The position numbers were made by a program, and so were the translations under genes. DNA of 64,000 nucleotides, from NCBI GenBank assembly GCA_035582835.1, contig JAYKAV010002662.1, forward strand, positions 3,111,992 through 3,175,991. The letters are read 5' to 3'. This DNA comes from Phoebastria nigripes. Taxonomy: Eukaryota > Chordata > Aves > Procellariiformes > Diomedeidae. Positions 10,601-24,275 of the stretch are shown piece by piece; position 1 is the first letter of the stretch, and each line of letters opens with the position of its first letter. Under the pieces are notes generated by a model. It saw only the letters and a program-made list of their open reading frames with translations, did no database searches and had not been told where the DNA came from.

Positions 10601-13034
10601 GGCTTATGGAGATGAATGCATCTGCTGTTGCAGCTACTGTGTTAATGTATAAAGCACTGTCAGTACAAAGGCCTAGGCTGTTAAACCAGTGTTTAGCAGC
10701 ATGAGTAAATGCATTTGTTCAGCTTATTTTGTGTAAGAGTTAATAGTATCCACCACATCCTTCAGCTGTGCTTTAGCATGTTTCTCATGTGAGTCAACAT
10801 TGTTTAATAATTAGTGTAAATACTTTATTTGAAAACTCTGTAAAAACTAGAAATACACTGCAACAAAAAGGGGGAAAATTAGGAAGCTGATGATACTGTT
10901 TCAATCAAAAGTTGACTTCAGGTATACTAAGTTTCAGATATTTTGTTGTATGAACTTCTGAACTCCTTCACTGATATGTGATAATATGCTAAGTCTGTAG
11001 GTTAAACAACTGATGGTGTTACCAAAATGTAGCGTATGGATGGAAGTGCCCGTAAGAGTGACGTGCTGTATCTCAGCCCTTTCTTGTGTAGTCTAGGGTT
11101 TTTGCAGCCAGATACTTTGCGTGTTTGAAACTGGAATACAGTGCTCAGGGGTGAATCAACTTTTCCACTGTTTACACTAGTTAGAAACCCCTAATGCATG
11201 GAACCTCAGGACTTCCTATTGACTGCTTTGTAGTATAAGCAAGGAATAGGCGCGCAGGCTAGGGAGGAGTCCAGACCCCACTACCCTGTACTGCTCACAG
11301 GTAGGTATTTTGACATCTTTGCTGGCTTTAAATTCAGTTTGGGGCAGGTGAACTGTTACTGTTTTCTCTCTCATGGCAGTAGTGGCATTGCAAGTTCCAC
11401 ATTTCTGAGACTGAAGGTTTGCCATTACTGACAAGTTATACCTTATCGGCTGTGCTACAGTCACTGTGTGCGTGCATGCTCTAACCCTTCTTGCCATGGA
11501 GCAAGCTACCTTGACAAAAATCATTTCGCTTGCTGCACAAGAAGGAAGGAGTATGTGCATGAAGTAATGTTGCAGACCGGCTGATGGGAGGTAACTGCTT
11601 ACCTGCAATAACTTTTTGTCATTCCTGAGACTTCAACTATGAGACACTGCACCATTTAAGAAGTTGAATTTTAAATTGTCAGGTTAAGCTAACAAACTTG
11701 CAGAGGCATGTTAAAAAGAAGGTACCTCAGTAAATGATTGCTATGTGCCAAACTGATTTAAGCAAATACTTAATGAATGTTAGGAGCATGTTCACAGAGG
11801 TCTTCTTTTTAGTTTATGTAAAACCGTCCAAGTATTGTTTGGCTAAATGACACAGATTTTCTTGTGCAGACAAGGATTAAATTAGATGCTTTAAACCTTG
11901 GAGGTGGCCTTAATTAAAACAGAGATCCTTCCCCAGGAAGCACAAAACTATCCTGTTTTGATACACAGCCCCTTATGAATCAATCTTCATAAGTATTTTG
12001 ACTATTTTGCTAATTCCTGAAGTGTAACATCAATAACAAATAATATCACTGTGTCTGTTGATACATCTCATATTTGTTAGTGAATTTGCTTTCTAGAAGT
12101 GCTTTCTTTAATTTTCTGTTTCCTGGAATACCTTAATTTGGTCAGTTAACATGAATCTCTTATCTCTTGCGTCAGCAGACGCTGAGACTCGTCGCCTGTG
12201 AAGCAAGAGAAGACTAAGTTTTGGATTGCACGCTAACCTTCTGTGCTAGCAGTGTTGGAAAGCATGGCTCCTAGTGAAGTGGGAAAATATATTTTTGATC
12301 TGCTATTCATTCAGTTGCAACATCCTTGATTTCAACATCAAAATCCTGAGTATGTTTTCCCATTAGAAACATTGGCAATAGATAAGTAGAAGAAAAGTGA
12401 CCAACAGGGGATGGAAAAGGAGTGGTCCACAACTCTTTCCTCAAAGGGATTTCTTTGGAGAAGGAGAGAATTGAGTCTGTAAGATCATGTAGAAGGGAAT
12501 AAAAGACAAAGAAAACTAATTTTTGGCATAACTTGCAGAAGTTTGCTCTCCCTACAAACAGTGTAAAATCTCTTTATGCTACTGACTTATAATTCTAATC
12601 CAACAGTTAATGTCCACAAAAATGTTTTGGTGTGTTTTTTTTTTTTTTTTCTCAGAAGCATACTAATAGAAGGTCTGTTTACTTACATATTTGGAAAACT
12701 CCATACCCTATTGTCAAATACAATATTTGGCAAGATAAGCTTATAAATTGATAGCTTAGTTTAGATGTGTGAGTGAAAGTGTTTTCATTGACTCCATCTG
12801 TAGGTATGGTTGTACCAGCAATAGTACCTCTTTGTTAGTATTACTGTATCATGTTGAGGAAGGGAAGAAGAGAGACTGTTTCCTATACAAGAGTTTGCTA
12901 GTATAATTTAGAAATAGGCTTGCTGGGGGAGCAGATGGCTTATTGCCGCTCTAACCCAGAGCTCTGCTTGATACTTGTATCCTCTCCGGTTATTGTGGCC
13001 TCAGAACCTTTGATGTATTTGCCTTAATGCAACA

Positions 13035-13125
13035 TTCAGTTTTTATAGGTGGGAGCTGAGACAGTGAGTTGCTGAGGATCTCATAAAAATCTGTAGCAGA
13101 GCAAATAGTTCAACCAGAATGTCCC
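13035..13125 (-). repeat. MIR-like SINE relic, antisense
   Basis: TTTTTATAGGTGGGAGCTGAGACAGTGAG followed by TGCTGAGGATCTCA and CTGTAGCAGAGCAAATAGTTCAACC follows the reverse complement of MIR (tttacagatggggaaactgaggca ... ggcagagc..gattcgaacc). It is heavily diverged. Confidence 0.5.
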
Positions 13126-14522
13126 ATGGGTCAATCTGATAACTATATAGGTGTCCTGGTTCAGTCAGTGAGTTGAAGTGAGAACACGTAGTAGGTGTAT
13201 ATCCTTAGGATTCCTCTCTTATATTAATGGCTGGAGACATTAGTGAGAAAATGAGAGAAGTAGATAGAAACCTGTGCACAGAAATTACTTTAAACTTCTG
13301 TTGAGAAAATGGATCCAAAAGCAAGAAGATTGCAGGGTTTTTAGTCTTTCTGAGGAAGAGTTCCTCACTGGGAAAAATGAAAGTCCCATGCCTCTGCTGT
13401 TCCAAATGGCATGGATACCGTGGACTCTGTGCTAAAGCTTGGAGTGAAAAACTCGAAGTGACCTTTGTTTCTGGACACGAGAAATGCAAATGGACATTGA
13501 ATTCAATTCAACGCCTGCTTTTAGTATTTCTTTCAGTTCTACTTTTTTTAACAATGGCCATCCACCCAGGAAAACTCAGTTAGGACATGATGTATTGAGG
13601 AAATCTCTAAGATCGTGCCATCTCTTAATAGCATGGAGAAATGTAACAGGAGTTAAGAACTCCGAACAGTTTAGAATGAGTTAAACATTTTCCTATCGGA
13701 GGCAGTTTGGGGATTTAAACTGTAGCTTGTTTTAATCTCACTCACATTTCTGGTGCTACATTTAATCTCTTTTATTTTAAACAAATAATGTCTACGTATA
13801 CTAATATCAGTTTTTCAAGCTCCAGAACNGTGTTTGATCCCGGGCTAACCAAACTGAGTTGCAAGGGCAGACTGCAGTGCTACAGCAAGTAGCTGACAGG
13901 CTAGTGTTACCTTACTGTGGCAATTTCTGACATCTGATTGTAAGTGAATGTAACATGTCTGGGATCCAAACATGGCATTTCTAGTGTATTTTTATGTTTA
14001 AGTTCCTGCATATTGGAAAGGAAAACCCTGCAGAAAAAGATAAGTGAAGTAGCCTTGTATGATTTGTGGGAAGTAAGCTTGGAGGTCTGTGATTTCTGTA
14101 ATCTGATGCTGTAGGATAAGATGCAACATAACCATTCTCATTGTCAGCATTACACAGTTTCCAATTCTGTAGTACGAGTAGTAACTTAATTGCAACAGTT
14201 TTGCATTTCATACAAGTTCAACTCTTTTGAAGTTTATAGTCTGAGTTTGCAAATGTGTTTAGTGTATCTTTTGTATACAGCTGTTGATTTCAGTACCAAG
14301 TTCCGCACAAGTGGATGTCTGCTTGGAGCTAACTGCAGAACTGAGATTTGCAGAAAAACTTGTGCAAAATGCAGTGTCCATGGTCAGTAGTCACAACTTT
14401 AAAACTGAGACTGGTCAACCCCAGCTTCCACTGTCCCACTCAAAAGTACTTCAGTGAGGTCTGTTTTGTTGCCAAATTTGCTGCCAGCTGTTTTGGCAGG
14501 AGGGCTGTACCAATGAAGTCTG

Positions 14523-14524
<2 letters not shown>

Positions 14525-14557
<33 letters not shown>
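14525..14557. repeat. Homopolymer T33
   Basis: An uninterrupted run of 33 T in intron 1. On the other strand it would be a poly-A tract, but no retroposed body is recognised next to it. Confidence 0.9.
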
Positions 14558-14563
<6 letters not shown>

Positions 14564-15000
14564 GGAAAATGTGTTTTTACTTTGCTTGTAAAAGACTAGA
14601 AAAAAGCCCAAAGCACTCTTGGTGAAAATTTTTTAAGATGAACAGAAAGCATACCTAGAAAATTTCAGTCAAAATGTGGAAACTTTATAAAATTNCTAGT
14701 GATTTGGAAAATGAGGAGTAAAGGAATTTTTAGAATTGAAATTTGTATACAAACTTAGTGATTGTTTTCTCTAGCATTACTATGGTCTAATCCATTGACA
14801 TTATGATGAAGAATGCCATAGAAATACACTGGTTGATTATGCTTCTCTAGTGAGTGGCAGTAAAATGACCAGTCTTGTTTATGCTTCCAAATGCATGAAT
14901 CCGTATGGATCATGCATTAGTGGGGGTGGGGGGGAAGAGAGAAAAAAAACAACCCTAAACAAATAGAAAAATATATCGGTGCTCTTGAGGCAGTGTATGC

Positions 15001-15052
15001 AGTCAAATGAGAAATAGCCTTGCAGCAGTCAAATGAGAAATAGCCTTGCAGC
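15001..15052. repeat. Perfect 26-bp tandem duplication
   Basis: The unit starting AGTCAAATGAGAAATAGCCT occurs twice head to tail (15001-15026 and 15027-15052) without a mismatch. This is a recent small duplication or an assembly artefact. Confidence 0.95.
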
Positions 15053-17169
15053 ATTCATGTCCTAAGACCCATCCAAATTAGCCTGTTGTCATAGAGAAGC
15101 TTGTGTTTGTTACCCCATTCCCGGTTAGAACTTGCAAGCGGTACTCAGCAACAAAGTGTTAAGTTTCAGGCTCAGCATTTTATTGTTCACTGAGAATGAA
15201 GACACCAACTGGATTTGACTGCTACTGCAGTAAATGTGTTTTCACTATGTAACCTTGCACTGCTTCTTTAGTGCCGACTCTTCTGGAAAAAGGTGAGCAT
15301 TCTTCTGTTCAGCTGTTCATGTAGAAGTGTGTCTTATCTAATTATTTTGCATGCATCTGTATTTTTACTGTTATTTTGGTGAGCTTTGCAGACATAAAAT
15401 GCAAGGAACAGCTAAGTAGATTTAAAACATTTAGGAAAGGTATTAAGCAGCTTACTTGTGTGTAGTTGACCTTGTAAGCTCTCTTACATTTTGCGTTTGT
15501 ACATAGTGCTGGAGGGCTGTTAAACTAATATTTAGATACATGGATCTTTAATGTGAGAGAGATGCATTGAAAAAGAAGTTGTCGGTGTGGGTTTTTTAAT
15601 CTTGCTGTTTTCTAAGCTATATGTGAAGAAGGAAAGGGTGTATTACAAAATGCATGCATCTTTCTTTGGGGACAGTACATGAACATTCTGGCTTCCTTGA
15701 GAGCTGGTTTTGCTAATGAAAAGAAAATCTCACTGTTTCAGTTGGAAGAAAGTATTTATTAGCAACAAAAAGGAAGAAGGTATTTTTAGGACTCCATGAA
15801 TGGCATGACATGTATTTATATGCCAGATGGCTTAAAGTAACATCCAGCCAAGCAGCCCTATGGTCCAACGTTCGTTAGGGGGATAGATAAGAAAATTCTG
15901 TGCATATAATTTTGCTTTGGGAAACCAGTAGCTTTTTTNGGGGGGAATGAGGACACTGCAGCAGCATGAAACTGTCTACTGTATAGCACTTATTTACTTG
16001 GTATTGAGCGCTAGGATTTTGGTAAGCTCATGTTTCTAATCCAAGTGTACTTGCTTTCTCTAATCAGACTGGACTATTATGTTACTTTTCTTGATGCAAT
16101 GTTGTACCACTGGTTGTAACTAAAATGGGTGTTCTTTTCTGTCATTTGTTAACATGAGATCCTGACTCTTATGAAACTTTTTCTTTCCAAAACTTGTAAC
16201 TGCTTTTTCCATTAAAATTGTGTCCTTAAATGAGAGCCCTTGTGAAATACTCTCACTCCTTGGAGAGGAGGATTATGTGGGGAGAAAGGTATCCTTTATC
16301 AGTAAGTAGAAGAAAAAAAAAAAACTAGTATGTTTTGCTGTTGACAAAGAAGTGAAAGGTGTTACTGCAGAAGATACTTTAAAATTTCTTTAAGGAAGCA
16401 TTTGAAATTGAGGTGGGTAAAGAAGGAACGTCACATTTTTATTATAGAAATGCTAAAGTGTTTGCATTCACTCTGGTATGGCAGCCTGCTAAGTAAAGCT
16501 TTTTTACTGGACTTGAGAAATTCCAAAAAGCTTGATAAGCGAAGTTATGTACCTGGAGGAGGCATTTCAATATATAGTCCACAGATTTAAAAATGATAGT
16601 ATGCAATATTTAGGCATCTCTGGTTAAAGTCCAAAAACTGAAATACAAATGAGAATATAAGTGAGTCATTTGACAGTGATAAAATAGTGAGGGGTGAGAA
16701 CCTGAAGACATAAAGAAGATGAATTTTAAAATTTTTCCTAAAACACTTTATGCTTTTCAGACTTAGTATACTCATAATATATTTTCTTAGGTCTTCAACA
16801 ATTCATGCAACTAGTCTATCTATGTGCCTTTCTTTATCTATGAAGTATAATGAATGTTATTGGTATTTTAAGATTATTTATCTATAAAGTGTTGATCAAA
16901 TTTGTATTCATTCCAGGAGGATTTATTTTAGGTGGTATGACATGGATTTGTATAGCTGTGCTGAGATGACTAAACTGTTGGCTCTTGAAGCTTTTAAAGT
17001 TGCATTTAGAAGTGACTTACAGAGGCTAATTAAAAATAAATCTTAGTGTGTCATCTCATTAAAATGAATGGCAACAGTGATCTTATGCAAAAGGACANCC
17101 TGTGGTCCATAGTATATTTCTGTGAATGAGGGTTGCTGTGACTGGAGTTATATTAGTCTTCTTTAACTC

Positions 17170-17715
17170 TTTCATTCTCCCACCTTGCACCTCAGTAAAT
17201 AGCCTGGTTCTGTTTTCTTGATAATATCCTTGTAGGTAGCAGCAGGCTGCTGTTAGGTCCCCCTCCCCGACCAAAGCCGTCTCTTCTGCAGGCTGAAGAA
17301 GCCCANTGTCCTCAGCTTCTCCTCACAGGGCAANTGTTCCAGCCCGTGACCATCTTGGTGGTCTTCCACTAAACTCACTCCAGTTTATTGATGTCTGTCT
17401 TGCACTGGCAAATCCCAAACTGGGTACAGTACTCTGCCTGTGGTCTTATGAGTGCTGCGTGGGGTAGTGTAATTGCATCCCTCAGTCAGCTGGCTGTGCT
17501 CCTGTTGATAAGCCCATATGCTGTCAGCTGTCGTTGCTGCAAGGGCTTGCTGCTGGCTCGTGTTTAGCCAGACCTCCCAGGTCCTTTTCTGCAGAGCTGT
17601 TCCCCAGGCTGTGTCAGTGGCCAGGGAGTTTGTCTGTCCCAGGTGCAGGACTTAACATTTGTCCTTGCTGAATGTCACAAGGTAGGTTCCTGTAGATCCA
17701 ACCTGTCTTCACATA
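17170..17715 (-). mobile_element. CR1 LINE fragment, antisense
   Basis: Diagnostic antisense CR1 blocks appear in order: TCCTCAGCTTCTCCTCACAGGG, CACTCCAGTTTATTGATGTCT, CAAACTGGGTACAGTACTCTG, CCCAGGTCCTTTTCTGCAGAGCTG and CCCAGGTGCAGGACTTAACATTTG. Read on the minus strand this is the reverse-transcriptase C-terminal region. It is truncated at both ends and broken by substitutions and N bases, so it is not mobile. Confidence 0.9.
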
Positions 17716-18618
17716 AGTAGTTACCTGCCTGTATTGTGTCAAAAATAGCCACTTAATTCATAAAGTACAATGACCCATCTCTTCTGTAAGGTCAAAAATT
17801 AATGGTTGTTTTTAATTAAAAACAAACTGGCAGGTAGATCCAATTTAGTGCTAAAACAATCCAGTAGGAGTTTTTTTTTTATAAGGAGTTAAATTCAGTT
17901 GGCGCTTAGATTCCGGAGCACATGAAACACTAAGCTTTTATTTGGAAATATCTCTGGCTTTTGTTCTGAATGTATGTTCAATGGATGTTGCTCCTNGTGA
18001 TGTGTGTTGGAGTCTGAAACAAAAGCTGCCTAAGGTGTCCCTTTTTCATCTTGCTAGTCTATTAACTGTGACTCTGCCTTAAGACTGGTTGCAATGTAAG
18101 GGATGCCTGGAAAAAAGTAATTCTCATGAAAGTGCAGATGTGAATGGCATCTCTGTGTGATGAGTGTATTATTGGAGTACTACTTCTTCCTAATCTGGCC
18201 TCTGTTCATTGTACTGTTAATGCTGTTGTTTGCTAGTGATTCAACAAGAAAATAGGAAAGCCTGTTCAAGCTGATGCTTGTTTTGGAAGAGGAGCGGTGG
18301 TAGCCATAACATCTTGGCGGCCAAGAAATATATGAAGAGTTAAGGCTATTAAAAGAGCAAAATTGCATTTGTAAGTAGTGTTACTTTATCTTCTTGGGTT
18401 TTTCCCCCACAAAATAAATAACAAAATGAAAATTAAAAGCTTCTGTAGAAGGTCATGCAGCAAATTATCCTAATACTCTGTAGAAAGATAAAATTTGTTT
18501 AATGATTTTTTTACTGGAATACTCTTTAAAAATGAAGATTATACACATCTGTTCCTTCCCTTAATATAGGTCCAAAATACACAGGCAGTCTTGCAGGAAA
18601 TCTGGGTAGTATGAGTTG

Positions 18619-18672
18619 TNTNTNTNTNTTTNTNGTTTTTTNNTTNNTTTTTTTTTTTTTTTTTTTTTTNNG
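18619..18672. repeat. Poly-T tract with many ambiguous bases
   Basis: Alternating T and N (TNTNTNTN) followed by T runs broken by N. It marks unresolved base calls over a T-rich simple repeat rather than a biological element. Confidence 0.85.
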
Positions 18673-21600
18673 GGAAAAAAGCTGTTCTTGGAAAAACTAC
18701 GAGCAGACTTTAAGGTTTTCTCAAATAATTCTTACTCCTTTTCAAAAACCTTGAGGTTAATCTGATCCTCTGTTTGACCTCTGACAAACATGGGTTTTGG
18801 CACAGTCATGAAATACGTAGTCATACGGTGTGTTTACTAAACTGTTGAGGTTAATCCAAGCAGATGTCAGTGTTTAAGCAGTGGCTGGTCATAGAGCCTG
18901 TAGCTACTTTTGCTCTTTAAGCCAAAATATTGTGAAATGTGGTTGGCATTTTTTTTCCATTAAAAATATTGAAGGCTAACACATTGGGCCAGTGTTAGAG
19001 CGGCAGAGGTTACTAATTACGAACTCTCCCAGGCTGGCTGGGAGAACTGAGTTGTATCATTGTTGGGCCAATTATTAAATGAATGTAAATGTTACTGGGT
19101 TTGATGTACGAAATGAATGTCATGCTGGTGTTGTAAGGATGCTACAGGAAGCTGGTGCGACATGAAAAGCCGTATTGCCCAGTAATTACTGAAGCTTGAG
19201 TCTGGCAGGTAGGCTCCTGGAGTTGGGTGTTTGGGTTTTTTTTGTTTGGTTTTTTTTTTCTCAGCTTTGCAATTGATTGACTTTCAGAGACTTTTACTAA
19301 GTTACTTATATTTAGGTTTTATAGTTCTCTTCAAAAAAATATCAATGATTTACTGCTTGTGCAAGGAACTGAGACTTCTTTACTGGAATTCATGAAAATT
19401 AGAGAGAAATATTTTACCCTTGGCATTTCTGGCATTCNGGTCTGCAAACTCAGTTCTGAGGCTTTGCCAAAGTCTGAAAACTATCAGGGAATAAATATAT
19501 GACAATCAAAACAGAGCAACAAGAGAGAGACAGAAAGGCAGAATAATTGGTTAGAAATTCTCAGAATACTGTGCCTTTTACTTTTGATCTCTTCTGAGTT
19601 GATGCTGATGGGGCAGCTTCTAAGATAAATTTTTTCCTTTCTTGGTCACCCCAGTTGCCTCCAAAATGGATTGTAATTTCTTCATGTAGGAGATGCTGCC
19701 ACCTTAAATGATTTATGTTTGTCATGTTGAAGTATCTCTGGATTCCTAAGTATACCAATGCAAACAGCCATAAAACTGATGTATCGGTAGGATGTTGATG
19801 TGAACGAATGCTTGTAAAATACTTCAAGGTGTTATCATTTATTATTTGCTGTGAAAGCTCCTCTCCTGCTGAGGGAGAGGAAATGTCTTCTGTTCATTCT
19901 GGATGTTCTTCACTACATGCGTTTTTGGGAAAGAGAATTGTTTGAGGTATTTTGGAAACTTTTGGCTTTTTTGTGTTGCTTTTCAGAAATGAAGGGGAGA
20001 AACACGACAGACCCTTCAAGCCTAGTCTAAATTACCAGTAAAATCTGTGAGGAACTGTATTATGAAACAATTCTTCTTGATATGTTTAAATCATAGATTT
20101 TTTTTTTTTTTTATGGCAATTAGTATTTTTGTTTGCATTTGAATAAATAAACAGAAATGCGTTTTAACTGTAGTGTTCAAATAGCAATTTAGTGGTGACT
20201 GGACTCAGTGTTACTGTATTTATTGCATAGGTGAAAATTATTCTTATGAGCCCATTGACATTATTATCTGGATAATGCAATTCTGCTTTTTTGATTTAAG
20301 TTGTTTCTATCTAACTGTTCAAACCTGCTAGCTCTGCTTGCATTAGCAGAGCTTTAGGGCTGTTGAGTTAAAAATATATATAATCTGTTTTTCTCATGCA
20401 GCATGTATCAGGGCTGAGAAAGATACTAATACTTTGGATTTGAAAGGCATATCCTTTGCATCTCCTGTATTCAGGAACAGCTTGTCTTCATTAAAAAAAA
20501 AAAAAACAAACAGGTGAGGGGGAAAAAAAGAAAAAAAAAATGGTTTGGCTTTGCTTAAGTTTCAAAATCCTGCTTGGAGAAACCAACTGGGAGAGGATGG
20601 CTGTTTAAGACAATCATCAGGGTATTGTGACCATGCATAGGCAGTCAGAGACAGTTGTTGGGTAAATTGGCAAAGTGCGTTTCCTAGAAGACTTCACAGA
20701 ACTGGAGAGCAAAGGAGTCTGGATAGGGTAAGGCGTTTATTCACTGTATCTAGATGGCTTGCAGAAGAGAATCGTGGATAGGGAGATGGATGAGGTAAGA
20801 ATNGAGGGCCAAGTGGCTGCCTCTGAACTGAGTGTTTCCTCCTGGGTCCCTGTGACCAGCTGAAGTATTCTCTCCTTCCTCCCTCTGGTGTGTATCAAAG
20901 TGGTTATTTTTTCGTTGCATGCTGAAATGAGTGAAGGGATACTTGTTTCTTGGTATATTGAGGAGAGGCGGAGTTGTATTGATGTGACTGTACTTTGTAN
21001 GCATAAAAGGATGGGGCTGGAAAGGTTCTTCTGGTTCCTCAGGGCAGGTCCCAAGCAGGACTGGCATTGCTGAGGACTTGAAAACCTGCTGTGGCCTCTC
21101 TGCTAAAACACATCTGTAAGAAGTCACAGTCAACCTAAAACTGTCTAAAACTGGAGTGTGCAGCTCTGCAGATTGTGACTTCTGTGGCTGCTTAAATGGT
21201 AGAAGTGGTTGAAATCCTTAGGACAGCGGTTGTGTAAATGTGTATGTGTTGGTGAATAAAGTAAACTAATAAGCCTTAATGTGCTTTTCATAGGCAGGGT
21301 TTAAATTTTTTCCATTCTGCCTTCAAAAGTAAGTGTCTAACAAAACATTTGGTACTTAAAGAAATAAACAGTGAGTCTGCATTTTCCTGCCAAATGTATC
21401 ACCAAATGTCTTGGTTGAATAGCAAGCTACTGAAAGGGACTGGTTTTCTGCATTGTGGAGGTTCTGTCATTTGATTTAAATGCAGTATTTCAACTTTTGT
21501 ATCCTCCTACAAAACTGCAAAACAGTGAAGGAGGGGAAAAGAAGGTGAAACAGTTCTGCTTTAGCAAGGAGCATGTGGAAATAATATCATGCTCAGGTTT

Positions 21601-23774
21601 GCATTTGTTACCTTTGTAAGAGTAACCAAGTGTGTGCTTTCAGGCTGGTCAGAGGGCTTTCAGGAGATGGAAGGGATGTACAGCAATCTTTTCACTCTGG
21701 TGATTACTAATTTATCCCTTCCTCTTTAATCTGAGTATGCATGATGTTGGTCACAGCAAACTTTAACTTTAGTGTGGCTAGAAGTGCCACAGCAGCAAGG
21801 TGGAGCTCTGAGCTGTAAGAGAGATGCAGGAAGCTGGGGAAATACTGAGTCCATGATGAATTTTGCCCTGCGTGCCTGTCTTCCTACTGTTACCTGAGAT
21901 AGCAAGGGTTATCTTTGGTTTTCCTGTGCAAGCTGCAGTGTAGATGTATCCTTAAACAGCTCTGAAATGAAAAGGTTCCTTCTCTGTTATAGTAATTTTT
22001 ATCTTATTAGAACAATTCTGTTCCACAATGTAAGTGCATGTGCCATGATGTTAGGATTGTGCATCTGTGTTACCATAGCGAATGGAAAAACAACTCTAGC
22101 AGGTTTTGAGGAGCAGTATATTAGGCTTGGACAAGTCTTACAGCAGATGACCTCCTCGTGGCCATGCAAAAAAAACCTGGCAAGCACCCAGATCTTCTTT
22201 TATGGATAAGTATTAATTGTCTGCAGACTGTCTGGCAAGAAGAATTATTACAATTAGAGGATATAACTGTTTATCTAATCTTGCTCCTTTGCAGCCTTGC
22301 GTGCTTTTTCTGAGCCTAGATTTGCCTTGCTATGATCATTGACCACTGTTCACAAAGGGAATAAGGCATTGGGGATTGGTGGTCTGTACCTCTCCAACTG
22401 GTAAACCCATTCTGCTAGCTAGAATGAGGGTTTTTTTAATCATTTGTGCCCCCAGAGCATTTGTTGCCTGACTAATTTCATGGCCCTACAGTTAAGCGGC
22501 AAGATTTCTGTGTGACAGTATTAGAGAAAGAGTCTGTGTCACAGAGCATACAATTTGTCTGTATGCACAGGGTCAGTATGAGATTTAAACCCTGTTTAAG
22601 ACCTCTTTAAGCTCCTTGGGCTTAACTGCTGCGTAGATTGTTGCCTTGCAGAAGTGAGGGAGTTTAACATGGTAAGAATAATGGGTATATTATTTTTGAG
22701 GAGGTTTGGTTTTTTTGCTTTATTTTACTTTGTGGATATTTTATTTTTGGAATGACCTGCTGCAGTCTGGGAAATGAGAGCTTGTATTTTGATGTGTATT
22801 CTTTTTGGATGCAAGTCACTTAGGACTCAGAATTACATTGCCAAAATAAGTGGGATCTTTATAGGTTTCTTTGGGATCATGAACGCCTTCTACCTCTGTA
22901 TAGTAGTTTTCTGTATTGAGAAGGGAATAATCTGTTTGTACTCATAAATGTTGTGGTTTGTTCTTTGCCAGGCTGACCTGAAGACTTCTGGTAGTTTCTG
23001 ACTTTTTGAGAAGTCTGAAAAATGCATCAACATAAACCCTTTGACTCCTACCCCAATATTTTATTTTCTTAAACCAAATGTTTTGCTAATTAAAAGGTGA
23101 TTAAATGGTTTCCTGACTTTTGGTTACTATGCAAAGAATTTGTTGTGGTTAGATAATGATGAGAGAAATCTAATTCTTGGAGTTAGTGTTTTTTTCAGTT
23201 TTGCGAACAGAGCTGTATAGGTTTTGGGGGTTTTTTGGAGCCTTTTTTAGGTTTGAGAAACTCTAGAAAGTTTACCTGGTTCTCCTGGGCCATAAATAAA
23301 ATGTTATCACCAGTTTCATATGCTTCACTTCAGGGGTTTGCTTATGATAGTAATTTTCAATATAGCTTGGGGAAGTTGTGTTAGTGGATGGGTGCCTAAA
23401 GTAAAACTCTGGGCTGGGTTGCTTCCTTTCAGCTCTAGGCAGGCATCTCCTCCAGGGAGTATGGAAGCTCTTCTGGAGTCTGCAGAGGCCTGCAGGAACC
23501 CAATAAATTACCTTGGATCTTTTTGCTCTTTCCCTATCCCATATCTGTTTCCTTTCTTTCTGCAGAGAAGAGTATCTGTAAATGTGACTATCTTGGTGCT
23601 ATGGGTTGTTAAATTGCACCCCATGATTTCTGGAATTTCTGGGATGCTCACGATGGCTGTTCTTAAATTTGGGGCAAGAAGGACTGAACTATGTAGCTTT
23701 TTGAGTCTGTGTTCTCTCATTCCATGCTTCAGGATAGGAACTGAACTACAAAAATGGACATGTCTGGACATACT

Positions 23775-23874
23775 CTTGGGCAACTGGCTCAAGGTGGCCC
23801 TGCTTGAGCAAGGGGGTTGGACAAGGTGACCTCCAGAGGTCCCTTCCAACCTCAACCGTTCTGTGATTCTGTGA
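23775..23874 (+). mobile_element. CR1 LINE 3' end, sense
   Basis: It contains CCCTGCTTGAGCAAGGGGGTTGGACAAGGTGACCTCCAGAGGTCCCTTCCAACCTCAACC and ends ATTCTGTGA-type repeats (TTCTGTGATTCTGTGA at about 23859-23874), the hallmark CR1 3' terminus. It is 5'-truncated to about 100 bp, as is usual for CR1. Confidence 0.92.
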
Positions 23875-24275
23875 AGAATCAATTNCCTGGGTGTAGTATA
23901 TTTAGTTAAATAGTGATATTTTTAAATGAACGCAGGCATACGAGGAATGTACTGTGTGGAAGACGGATAATTATATAACTATTATGAGGAAAAATCAATC
24001 ATTTTTACCTGTAATTGTAATGTGTCACTGGGCTCTTATTGATTGTTTTCTTCATGTTTTAAAGCAGTAGTATCTACACAGGGTGTGCAAACTGGTCATG
24101 TTTATTTTTTGAATGGGAAAGTGAAAAGGGATTTCATTCTGAAAGTGTGTGCTTAAAGTTTAAGTTCCAAAAATCATTTAATGGAAGACCAACCTATAGA
24201 ATGCTTTTCCTAATGTATAGACCTGATGAGGTAACAGGCAGCGCTCTCAAAATGTGTGTTTTCACTCTCTTTCAG

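Larger units (their letters stand above)
7475..24275 (+). other. GALNT11: GALNT11 intron 1 (16.8 kb)
   Basis: The largest intron, between the noncoding exon and the start-codon exon. It is mostly unique AT-rich DNA. Recognised content: an antisense MIR-like relic (13035-13125), a 33-nt T run (14525-14557), a 26-bp tandem duplication (15001-15052), an antisense CR1 (17170-17715), an N-laden poly-T tract (18619-18672) and a CR1 3' end (23775-23874). No internal gene is supported. Confidence 0.7.

Noticed and set aside
13149..13185. TGTCCTGGTTCAGTC, similar to the start of the LTR at 179
   Set aside because: Similarity stops after about a dozen bases, with no matching end or target-site duplication.
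23320..23829. 169-codon + strand reading frame in intron 1
   Set aside because: Its C-terminal part is the CR1 3' end and the rest has no recognisable protein features.
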